NCBI GenBank assembly: GCA_964439745.1
Contig: CAYTQK010000036.1
Coordinates: 1 to 17,202 of the forward strand
Source: CAYTQK01 sp964439745
GTDB taxonomy: Bacteria; Desulfobacterota; Desulfobacteria; Desulfobacterales; Desulfosudaceae
Length of the DNA stretch: 17,202 bases
Reading direction: 5' to 3'
Position 1 is the first letter of the stretch. Each line of letters opens with the position of its first letter. The position numbers and the translations under genes were made by a program. The notes below the pieces were generated by a model, which had not been told where the DNA came from, did no database searches, and was given only the letters and a program-made list of their open reading frames with translations. Below are positions 1-5,620 of this stretch, piece after piece.

Positions 1-30
1 TCCCGGAGAGACGGGTTTGTCTTTTCTAAA
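1..30. terminator. Possible weak terminator hairpin next to ssrA
   Basis: CCCG at 2-5 can pair with CGGG at 12-15 around a six-base loop. On the plus strand the hairpin is followed by a T-rich stretch (16-27), so it could end a plus-strand gene lying before the window. It also sits directly downstream of ssrA on the minus strand, but any U-tract in that direction would lie outside the window. The stem is only four base pairs, so this is tentative. Confidence 0.3.
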
Positions 31-380
31 TGGTGGAGGCGGCGGGAGTCGAACCCGCGTCCGGAAACATTCAACTCAGGCGTCTACATGCTTATCCTGA
101 ACTTTGATTTTCTTCCCGCAGAGCCCCTTCAGGCCGGGTTTCTTTGGGAATAGCCTGTTGCGTTTCGCCTTTCGGAACACAGGCAGTTGCGAAAGGCTAT
201 CCTGCTGAGTCGACGCCCAGACAGTCTCCGCAGGAAAGATGACTGTTGGACGTTGGCCTTAAGCGGCCAAGGCGTAGTTATAATCGTCTGCGATTATGTT
301 TAGGTCCGCCTTTTGACGAGCCGACGGAACTCGGCATGCAACCTGAGCATCTTTATCCCCGTCGAAGCCGTTTCGCCCCC
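31..380 (-). ncRNA. ssrA: Transfer-messenger RNA (tmRNA), one-piece
   Basis: tmRNA rescues stalled ribosomes: it enters the A site as alanyl-tRNA with SmpB, then supplies a short reading frame that tags the unfinished protein for proteolysis. The 3' end (plus-strand 31-60) reads as a T arm with the GGTTCGACTCC signature and an encoded CCA. The 5' end (plus-strand 380 downward) begins GGGGGCGAAACGG, and its first seven bases pair with CGCCTCC just before the discriminator A. This places a G-U wobble at the third acceptor pair, the identity element for alanyl-tRNA synthetase. The length of 350 nt is normal for a one-piece tmRNA. The tag frame lies at 259-291. The gene is divergent from the HD pseudogene. 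Confidence 0.97.
259..291 (-). other. tmRNA proteolysis tag reading frame
   Basis: Read on the minus strand, the resume codon is GCA at 291-289 and the frame ends in TAA at 261-259. It encodes ADDYNYALAA. The bases before the resume codon (ATAATC) resemble the conserved sequence upstream of the tag. The Ala-Leu-Ala-Ala ending is the type of C-terminus recognised by ClpXP-like proteases. If the trapped alanine from the charged tmRNA is counted, the added tag is AADDYNYALAA. Confidence 0.92.
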
Positions 381-408
381 GAACTATACAAAGAACATTT
401 ACACTTAT

Positions 409-436
409 ATAATAACACTTTTTGGCGGTCTGTCAA
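409..436 (-). promoter_or_regulatory. Sigma-70-type promoter of ssrA
   Basis: On the minus strand a perfect -35 TTGACA (431-436) is followed, after a 16-base spacer, by TATTAT (409-414), a 5/6 match to the -10 consensus. Transcription would start roughly 20 bases before the mature 5' end at 380. That fits a precursor trimmed by RNase P. Confidence 0.75.
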
Positions 437-545
437 ACGCAAAGAAATGGCAAAGAAATTGATTGTGCAAAGAACACGTAAACTGTCCGGTGTTGCCGCA
501 TATAAGCGGATACCCAATTCTTTCCTGATGTCCGTTCTCCAGCAA

Positions 546-575
546 TTGACTTTTCGCCGGCAGGCCGGATATACT
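546..575 (+). promoter_or_regulatory. Putative promoter of the HD-family pseudogene
   Basis: TTGACT (546-551) and TATACT (570-575) are separated by 18 bases, and each is a 5/6 match to consensus. The site lies about 30 bases before the ATG at 606. The promoter looks intact although the gene behind it is broken. Confidence 0.55.
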
Positions 576-605
576 CAACACAAACCAGATTATCAGGAAC
601 ATCCC

Positions 606-963
606 ATGGATAAGCCGGCACCCACTTACGAAGAAGGCCTGGCCCTGCTCCGGGAATTCAATCAGAGCGCGGCCCTTCTCCGGCACGCCTATGCCGCGGA
701 AGGGGTCATGCGCTACCTGGCCCAAAAGCACGGGGAAGATGAAGAGAAATGGACCGTCGTCGGCCTGGTGCGGCCTTCTAAGAGCGTCAGCGACCTGAAG
801 GCCAACTCGGTCATGGAAAAAATGGAAGGACAAATCCTTTGCCGCCGGCGTGGACCGCTCCCTCATTGAGAAAGGCGCGGACATGCTGGGAGTTGAAGTA
901 CGCGACCTGGTCGATGACGTTATCTGCGGCCTGGGCCGGGTGGCCGACCGTCTCGGGCTATGA
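606..963 (+). pseudogene. Disrupted HD-domain hydrolase (internal deletion plus frameshift)
   Basis: The ATG at 606 has an AGGA ribosome site a few bases upstream and opens a frame typical of a family of small HD-superfamily hydrolases of about 190 residues. The first ~55 residues match that pattern (tyrosine/histidine-rich start, then GEDEEKW and VVGL). In the family, VVGL is followed by the HD metal-binding doublet and about 70 more residues before a conserved [ATG]-LVRPSK motif. Here VVGL runs directly into VRPSK, so the metal-binding core is missing. A second lesion follows: in the A6 run at 817-822 one A too many shifts the frame. If one A is removed, the sequence continues as KWKDKSFAAGVDR, then IEKGADMLGV, and ends naturally at the TGA at 961-963, exactly as the family does. 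The family identity is from memory of its consensus. The remnant cannot be a working HD phosphohydrolase. Confidence 0.75.
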
Positions 964-1023
964 CCCGGAAAACCCGACGCGGGCACGGTATTTTTCCGGT
1001 TCCCGAAAAAAAGGAGGCGCATC

Positions 1024-1758
1024 ATGAAAATGCTGGCCATCAACGGCAGTCCCAGGAAAAAAAACAGCAACACCGACCGGCTGCTTCTGCCCTTCCTGGA
1101 AGGCGCCCGCGAGGCCGGCGCGGACGTGGAACTGGTCTATCTCCAGGGCATGAACATCCAGCCCTGCCTGGGATGCTTTCACTGCTGGCCCAAAACCCCC
1201 GGCCAATGCCTGCAAAAAGACGATATGCCGGGGCTGCTGGACCGGCTGCGAACGGCGGATGTGACCGTCCTGGGCACGCCGTTGTACGTGTGCGGCATGA
1301 CCGCCCAGCTCAAGACCATGATGGACCGGATCATTCCGCTGGCCCTGCCCTTTATCGAGGTCTGCGACGGCCAGTGCACCCATCCGTTCCGGGAAGACAC
1401 CAAAAACTCCTCCCTGGTGCTGCTCTCCAACTGCGGTTTTCACGAACTCCACCATTTCGACGAGCTGGTCGCCCACGTCCAGGCCTTTAACCGGCTCAGC
1501 CGCCGCAAATTCCTGGGAGCCCTGCTGCGGCCGCACGGGCCGATGATGGAGGTTTTCGACGCCCTGGATCCAGCCGCTATCCAGCCGGTGTATGACGCCT
1601 GCCGCCAGGCCGGCCGTCATGCCGCCCGGGATGAGGTCATCCCGGAGGCGGTTTTGGCGGAAATTTCCCGGGAGCTGCTCAGCCGGGACGATTTTCTTGA
1701 AATGGCCAACGCCTATTTTCAGGGCGAAATCGACAAAAATGCCGCAAGCCCGTCCTGA
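1024..1758 (+). CDS. Flavodoxin-fold NAD(P)H-dependent FMN reductase, iron-sulfur flavoprotein type
   Basis: Predicted cytoplasmic flavoprotein of 244 residues. It starts with the flavin phosphate-binding pattern of NADPH-dependent FMN reductases (INGSPRKKNSNT, about residues 6-17) and continues with the GTPLYVCGMTAQLKTMMDR block, which contacts the flavin and dimer interface. The cysteine set C48, C51, C54 and C62 (CX2CX2CX7C) matches the compact motif of archaeal and bacterial iron-sulfur flavoproteins, so a [4Fe-4S] cluster next to FMN is likely. Such proteins move electrons, often from ferredoxin to oxygen or peroxide in anaerobes; the exact partner here is unknown. A strong AGGAGG at about 1012-1017 supports the start. 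The C-terminal ~90 residues (helical, from about 150) are longer than in minimal flavodoxin-fold reductases. Confidence 0.85.
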   Translation: MKMLAINGSPRKKNSNTDRLLLPFLEGAREAGADVELVYLQGMNIQPCLGCFHCWPKTPGQCLQKDDMPGLLDRLRTADVTVLGTPLYVCGMTAQLKTMMDRIIPLALPFIEVCDGQCTHPFREDTKNSSLVLLSNCGFHELHHFDELVAHVQAFNRLSRRKFLGALLRPHGPMMEVFDALDPAAIQPVYDACRQAGRHAARDEVIPEAVLAEISRELLSRDDFLEMANAYFQGEIDKNAASPS

Positions 1759-1778
1759 GAAACCGCCCCTGTTCCGTC

Positions 1779-1808
1779 TTGACAATACCCGGACAAACAG
1801 GGTATCTG
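1779..1808 (+). promoter_or_regulatory. Possible promoter with inverted repeat before the EEP hydrolase gene
   Basis: A perfect TTGACA (1779-1784) is followed after 18 bases by TATCTG (1803-1808), a poor -10. A perfect six-base inverted repeat, ATACCC (1785-1790) and GGGTAT (1800-1805), fills the spacer and runs into the -10. That could be an operator. The downstream ATG at 1816 lies so close that a transcript from here would be leaderless or would use the ATG at 1861. Confidence 0.35.
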
Positions 1809-1815
1809 TGCGGAA

Positions 1816-2640
1816 ATGAACGTCCGCGACCAGAACCCTTCCGCCGGGGAATTTTCCGTCATGACGGTCAATGTCCGCTTTGGACTGGCCGATCGCGACG
1901 GCCCTTTTCGCTGGGAAAACCGCCAGCCTGCTTTTCGTGAACTGTTTACCGCCTGGACACCCGATTTTATCGCCATGCAGGAGGTCAATGATTTTCAGGC
2001 CGACTTTTTCCGGTCCGTGTTATCCGGCTATGACTGCCTCGGCCAGCGCCGGCCGGCGCCGTCTTTCTGGCAGAACGTGCTCCTCTTCCACAAGAAAGAA
2101 TGGCGCTGCCACGCCCATGACTATTTCTTCCTGAGCGACACGCCCACGGTGCCCAGCCGCATGCCGGAAAGCAAATGGCCGCGGCAGGCCGTGGCGGGTT
2201 TGTTTGTCAAGGGCAGCCGCCGCCTGATCTGCCTGAATACCCATTTTGATTTTGCCGCCTCCGTGCAGCAGAAGAGCGTTGCCATTGTCCTCGACCGCCT
2301 GGCCGGATTTTCCGAAGCCGGCACGCCGGAAATCATCGCCGGAGACTTCAATGCCGGCCCGGACAGCGCCTGTCATTACCAGTTCACGGACGGCGGCGCG
2401 GCCGATCCCCCTTTTTGCGACGTATTTGACGACCAAAACCCGGGCACCTTTCACAATTTTACCGGGCGTCCCGTCAGCGACCGGGTGGACTGGATTCTCT
2501 GGCGCGAAAATGCCCGGCTGGCAAAACGGCAGATCATCACCGAGACCTTTGCCGGCACCTATCCCTCGGATCATTTTCCCGTGTATGCGGCCTTTCAATA
2601 TACGCCCGTCGGCACCCGCGAACAACGGAGGCAGCCATGA
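1816..2640 (+). CDS. Endonuclease/exonuclease/phosphatase (EEP) superfamily hydrolase
   Basis: EEP-fold metal-dependent phosphodiesterase of 274 residues. The superfamily includes exonuclease III, DNase I, sphingomyelinases and inositol phosphatases. The usual catalytic landmarks are in order: TVNV with N19, the metal ligand E56 in MQEV, the NTH motif at 141-143, GDFN at 176-179, the DRVDWIL block at 222-228, and the catalytic histidine in SDHFP at 251-255. No signal peptide is visible, so a cytoplasmic enzyme is likely. The motifs do not reveal the substrate. The start is uncertain: ATG 1816 has no clear ribosome site, while the internal ATG at 1861 sits at the start of the conserved fold and follows GGGGA at a longer distance. 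The stop overlaps the next start (ATGA), so the two products are probably made together. Confidence 0.88.
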   Translation: MNVRDQNPSAGEFSVMTVNVRFGLADRDGPFRWENRQPAFRELFTAWTPDFIAMQEVNDFQADFFRSVLSGYDCLGQRRPAPSFWQNVLLFHKKEWRCHAHDYFFLSDTPTVPSRMPESKWPRQAVAGLFVKGSRRLICLNTHFDFAASVQQKSVAIVLDRLAGFSEAGTPEIIAGDFNAGPDSACHYQFTDGGAADPPFCDVFDDQNPGTFHNFTGRPVSDRVDWILWRENARLAKRQIITETFAGTYPSDHFPVYAAFQYTPVGTREQRRQP

Positions 2641-3275
2641 TCCTTCTGGGTGCACATATTGACCGGCCGGACGGGCAGGCCGCCATCGCAATCATCAACA
2701 AAACCCTGAAAAACGTCCGGCATTACTATACCGTTCAGCAGGTTTTCCAGGTACCCGCGCCAACCGGGCCGGACACCCTGGCCCGGTTGTATGCCGATCC
2801 GCAGTACCAGACCCGGAAAAGCGTCTTCAGCCAGGACCGGCGTCCCCGCAAAGAGGTCAGCGCTCATCCGGTGATTGTTATGGCCGTGACGGACCGGGAA
2901 GCCGGCTCCCCGGCCGGGCTGCGGTCAGCAAATATTCCGGTGGAAGCCCTCTTTATAACCAGGACCGGCACCGGCAGCACAGAAAAAGAACCGGTCCGGC
3001 CGGGCCTGGGTCGGGACCGTTTGGTACCGCTGCAATCCCTGCTGGAAGCCGTCCGCGCGGCCTGTCACCAGCAGCGGCTGACGGTGGACCTGGCCGACGC
3101 ACACGGCAAGGACAGACTGCCGGCGGAAATGGTGTGCCAGGCCCTGGAAACGATGCCCGACGAAGAGCCGTCCTCCCTGGTCCTGGCCCTGGCCGCCCCG
3201 GTATGGTACCGGGAAAACACCAGGTACCGCGAGGTATACCAGACCAGTTCCACCTCGGTCCGGAAATACAAGTAG
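2637..3275 (+). CDS. Uncharacterised protein resembling a terminase-type RNase H nuclease domain, catalytic residues lost
   Basis: No named family is certain. The ATG overlaps the previous stop by 4 bases and has CGGAGG just upstream, so translation is firmly supported. Read against the nuclease domain of phage terminase large subunits, the 212 residues follow the same order: an opening strand LLGAHIDRPDG (3-13) where terminases have G-x-D; VRHYYTVQQVF (27-37); a VTDREAG strand (84-90) where terminases have the DATGVG motif; IPVEALFIT (100-108); LLEAVRAACHQQRL (135-148); LPAEMVCQALE (161-171); and SSLVLALAAPVWYREN (179-194) where terminases have D-D-LVLALALAVWY. Of the acidic active-site positions only D86 remains: the first is H7 and the last pair is S179-S180. 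If the alignment is right, the protein is a catalytically dead, stand-alone domain. No ATPase motor or other phage genes are nearby. The fold assignment is my inference by eye. Confidence 0.6.
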   Translation: MILLGAHIDRPDGQAAIAIINKTLKNVRHYYTVQQVFQVPAPTGPDTLARLYADPQYQTRKSVFSQDRRPRKEVSAHPVIVMAVTDREAGSPAGLRSANIPVEALFITRTGTGSTEKEPVRPGLGRDRLVPLQSLLEAVRAACHQQRLTVDLADAHGKDRLPAEMVCQALETMPDEEPSSLVLALAAPVWYRENTRYREVYQTSSTSVRKYK

Positions 3276-3344
3276 CTCGAAGGCCCTTGCTTTCCGGCCC
3301 ATGTTCCGCGTTCGACTTGAGCTTGACAGCAATACGGAGACCCC

Positions 3345-4049
3345 ATGAATCCGCCGCTCATCTGCCTGGCGCACCGGGGGGCCAGCGGTCACGCCCCGGA
3401 AAACACCCTGGCCGCCTTTCGCAAGGCGGTCGATCTGGGCGCGGACTGGATCGAACTGGATGTCTATGCCGTGTCCGGAGAAGTGGTGGTTATTCACGAC
3501 AAACGCCTGGAACGGACCACCAGCGGCACCGGCCGGGTCACCGGTCGGCGCCTGGAGTATCTGAAAACCCTGGACGCCGGCCAGGGAGAGAAGATCCCCT
3601 TTTTATCCCAGGTGCTGGACGCCATGGACCGGCGGATCAACATCAATATCGAGCTGAAAGGAAGCCGTACCGTCCGGCCGGTACTGAAACTGCTGGAACG
3701 GTATGTCACCGACCACGGCTGGCGGTATGACCAGTTCCTGCTCTCCTCGTTCAATCATAATCGCGTCCGGGCGGTCCGATCCGTCTGCCGTCAAATCGCC
3801 GTGGCGCCCAACCTGTCGGAAAATTTTCGCCGACCGGAACGGATTCTGAACCGCGCTGCGGCGTTTTACTCCATCCACCTGGCCGTGGAACTGGCTTCCC
3901 GCAGGCTCGTCCAGGCCATCCATCAGCGGGGCTGCCGCGTCTTCGTGTTCACGGTTGATGAGATGAAAACCATCCGCCAATTGCGGGACATGGGTGTTGA
4001 CGGCATCTTCACCAATTATCCGGAACGGGTTATTCAGTGCCGGGAATAA
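3345..4049 (+). CDS. Glycerophosphodiester phosphodiesterase
   Basis: GDPD-type TIM-barrel enzyme (234 residues, normal for the cytoplasmic UgpQ-like group). It hydrolyses glycerophosphodiesters from phospholipid turnover to glycerol 3-phosphate and an alcohol. Catalytic and metal-binding landmarks are all present: AHRG with H10 and R11, the E19-N20-T21 motif, ELD at 37-39, the general acid/base HD at 51-52, and IELKG at 102-106 with E103 and K105. The C-terminal VFTVDE and DGIFTNYPE motifs are typical. There is no signal peptide, which argues for an intracellular enzyme. GGAG at 3336-3339 supports the start. The gene follows the EEP and terminase-like genes on the same strand with a 69-base gap. 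Confidence 0.95.
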   Translation: MNPPLICLAHRGASGHAPENTLAAFRKAVDLGADWIELDVYAVSGEVVVIHDKRLERTTSGTGRVTGRRLEYLKTLDAGQGEKIPFLSQVLDAMDRRININIELKGSRTVRPVLKLLERYVTDHGWRYDQFLLSSFNHNRVRAVRSVCRQIAVAPNLSENFRRPERILNRAAAFYSIHLAVELASRRLVQAIHQRGCRVFVFTVDEMKTIRQLRDMGVDGIFTNYPERVIQCRE

Positions 4050-4065
4050 AACGGCATTGATACGG

Positions 4066-4101
4066 TTGATTTTTGGGGTTGGCTGTGGATATAATATCCA
4101 C
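4066..4101 (+). promoter_or_regulatory. Promoter with palindromic operator-like site over the -10 box
   Basis: TTGATT (4066-4071), an 18-base spacer and a perfect TATAAT (4090-4095) form a good sigma-70-type promoter about 60 bases before the ATG at 4156. The -10 box sits in the middle of GTGGATATAATATCCAC (4085-4101), a 17-base palindrome with 8-base arms around a single central A. A repressor dimer bound here would block polymerase. The promoter matches are visible in the sequence; the operator role is inferred. Confidence 0.65.
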
Positions 4102-4155
4102 CAAACGATCTTACAATCCCGGCAGATAACGGCTTCTCAGAAAAGGAGACGTGCC

Positions 4156-4707
4156 ATGGGCAAGATAGTGGATAATTTTATCTGGCTGTGCATCGGCATT
4201 CTCGGCGCGCACGTGGGCCACTACCTATACCAGAACCAATTCGCCGACAGGATGGCCGGGGCCAGCTTGTCCGAGGCTCTGGCCATGCTTTTCGAAAACC
4301 TGCTGCTGGGATTCATCCGCCTGCTGGACAATCTGCTACCGCTGATACTGGCTTACAAGTTATGGCTGCTTCTTGGGCTGGGACTGATCGTGGTGATCAT
4401 CGTCGTCTTTATCCTTCTGAAAATATTCATGCGCATCCGCAGCAACCAGACCTACAACCGCAAAATCAAGGAAGCCGAAAATATCGTGGCCGAGGCCAAA
4501 ACCCGGGCCGAAGAACAACGGGAAGAAAGCAAGGAACTGCGGGAAAAACTCCTGGCCGATTTTGAAAAAAAAGAGGCGGCCCTACAGGAGAAGATTGACG
4601 AACAAGTGGCCCAGTACAAGGTACGTATTAAAAAACTGGAAAAAGAACGGCTGGAATTAAAAGAAACGGCTGCCGGACTGATGCGGCGGCTGAAGCAGCA
4701 GAAATAG
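4156..4707 (+). CDS. Membrane-anchored coiled-coil protein of unknown function
   Basis: Not a recognised family. The start at ATG 4156 is chosen because AGGAG (4144-4148) precedes it at normal distance and the promoter at 4066-4095 lies between it and the longer upstream possibility at 3994. The 183-residue product has a hydrophobic N-terminal stretch (about residues 7-25), a moderately hydrophobic segment around 40-65, and a strong membrane helix at about 70-92 (LLLGLGLIVVIIVVFILLK). From about residue 100 to the end it is a highly charged heptad-like coiled coil rich in Glu, Lys and Arg, beginning RSNQTYNRKIKEAE. The likely topology is a membrane anchor with a cytoplasmic rod, resembling a scaffold or adaptor. 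It converges on the FHA gene with only 7 bases between the stops, which is adjacency rather than an operon. Confidence 0.8.
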   Translation: MGKIVDNFIWLCIGILGAHVGHYLYQNQFADRMAGASLSEALAMLFENLLLGFIRLLDNLLPLILAYKLWLLLGLGLIVVIIVVFILLKIFMRIRSNQTYNRKIKEAENIVAEAKTRAEEQREESKELREKLLADFEKKEAALQEKIDEQVAQYKVRIKKLEKERLELKETAAGLMRRLKQQK

Positions 4708-4733
4708 GCCGGTGTTACTTGGCCTTATTTTTC
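4706..4733 (+). terminator. Possible intrinsic terminator after the coiled-coil gene
   Basis: AGGCC (4706-4710) pairs with GGCCT (4721-4725) around a 10-base loop, followed by TATTTTTCTT. The hairpin begins within the stop codon and extends into the last codons of the convergent FHA gene. The stem is short, so efficiency is uncertain. Confidence 0.45.
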
Positions 4734-5035
4734 TTGCCGCCGCTTTTCTTCTTGGAAAACTCCAGTGTATGCATGCCGATGCGGATGACATCGTTGTCCT
4801 TGAGCAGATAAGTGGTTATCGGCTGCTTATTGACATAGGTGCCGTTTTTGCTCTGCAGGTCGGACAGGACAAACCCTTCCTCGCTGGCCTCGATTTTGGC
4901 ATGGCTTCCGGAAACGGCAAGATTTTCAATAACCAGATCGTTGGTTTTACGTCGTCCGATTGAAAAGGACTTTTTCCCCTCCAAGGAATAGGTATTGATG
5001 ACATTATCCTTGAATTTCAGCGTTAATTCTGGCAT
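4715..5035 (-). CDS. Small stand-alone FHA-domain protein
   Basis: Forkhead-associated domains bind phosphothreonine peptides and usually read the output of Ser/Thr kinases or help assemble secretion and cell-division complexes. This 106-residue protein is one FHA domain plus a lysine-rich tail (SKKKSGGKKNKAK, residues 94-106). The conserved residues are present: SIGRR with G27-R28, the SGSH motif at 42-45, and KNGTYVN at 63-69 with N64 and G65. AGAGGA precedes the start, and a strong promoter (5065-5093) lies upstream. No kinase or phosphatase partner is in the window, so its ligand is unknown. The basic tail could contact nucleic acid or membrane, but that is a guess. Confidence 0.93.
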   Translation of the reverse strand: MPELTLKFKDNVINTYSLEGKKSFSIGRRKTNDLVIENLAVSGSHAKIEASEEGFVLSDLQSKNGTYVNKQPITTYLLKDNDVIRIGMHTLEFSKKKSGGKKNKAK

Positions 5036-5064
5036 TGCCGTTTCCTCTGAAAAGTATTGAGCCG

Positions 5065-5093
5065 ATTATGGCAGCAATTCTCGCCAGCGTCAA
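5065..5093 (-). promoter_or_regulatory. Promoter of the FHA-domain gene
   Basis: On the minus strand TTGACG (5088-5093), a 17-base spacer and CATAAT (5065-5070) give 5/6 matches at both boxes with ideal spacing. The site lies about 30 bases before the start at 5035. The FHA gene is therefore probably transcribed separately from the ACT-domain gene upstream of it. Confidence 0.7.
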
Positions 5094-5174
5094 TCCTTCT
5101 TAGCTATTGAATTTATTTTATCAGGAGAATCGCCAAGAAACAAGGCGATAACCTCAAAATCCTCTTTTCACCGG

Positions 5175-5606
5175 TTACAGCGTATACACGGTGCTCCCGT
5201 TAATAATCTTGATATTATTGTCCGTGAGAATCTGCACCGCCCGATCCAGGTCGTCAAAGCGGAAAATCATAATGGCGTTATTGCCGCTGTTGCGGACAAA
5301 AGCATACATGTATTCCACGTTAACCCCCTGCCGGCTCAGCATATCCAGCAGCTGATGCAGGCCGCCGGGCTTGTCCGGAACTTCCACGGCCACTACATCA
5401 TGCTTGCCGATGGTGAACCCGTTTTCCTTGAGCACGGTCCTGGCCTTGTCCGTCTCATTGACAATCATCCGCAGGACCCCGAAATCCGAAGTATCGGCCA
5501 GGGAAAGCGCCCGGATATTGATGTTCGCCTCGCTCAGGATCTGGGTCACTTCGGCCAGCCGACCCGCCCGGTTCTCCAGAAATATGGAAATCTGTTCAAC
5601 GCGCAT
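5175..5606 (-). CDS. Tandem ACT-domain protein
   Basis: Small cytoplasmic protein (143 residues) built of two ACT domains, about residues 1-65 and 70-140. ACT domains bind amino acids and tune metabolic enzymes. The first starts with the characteristic strand and turn (QISIFLENRAGRL, then the helix VTQILSEANINIRAL); the second has VEVPDKPGGLHQLLDMLSRQGVNVEY. The gene lies 14 bases downstream of the phenylacetate-CoA ligase gene on the same strand, a pairing common in anaerobes and archaea. It probably senses an aromatic or branched amino acid and adjusts the ligase or the pathway. No catalytic domain is fused to it. Confidence 0.92.
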   Translation of the reverse strand: MRVEQISIFLENRAGRLAEVTQILSEANINIRALSLADTSDFGVLRMIVNETDKARTVLKENGFTIGKHDVVAVEVPDKPGGLHQLLDMLSRQGVNVEYMYAFVRNSGNNAIMIFRFDDLDRAVQILTDNNIKIINGSTVYTL

Positions 5607-5620
5607 GGTTTTGCTCCCTG

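Noticed and set aside
246..605. Upstream part of the frame that contains the HD-family remnant
   Set aside because: It overlaps the tmRNA gene and the ssrA promoter on the opposite strand. The real translation start is the ATG at 606 with its ribosome site.
958..1785. 275-codon minus-strand frame over the flavoprotein gene
   Set aside because: It lacks recognisable motifs and is a composition artefact. The plus-strand gene has a ribosome site and family motifs.
2637..3275. Active phage terminase or prophage remnant
   Set aside because: No ATPase motor, portal, capsid or integrase sequence is near, and the supposed active-site positions are replaced.
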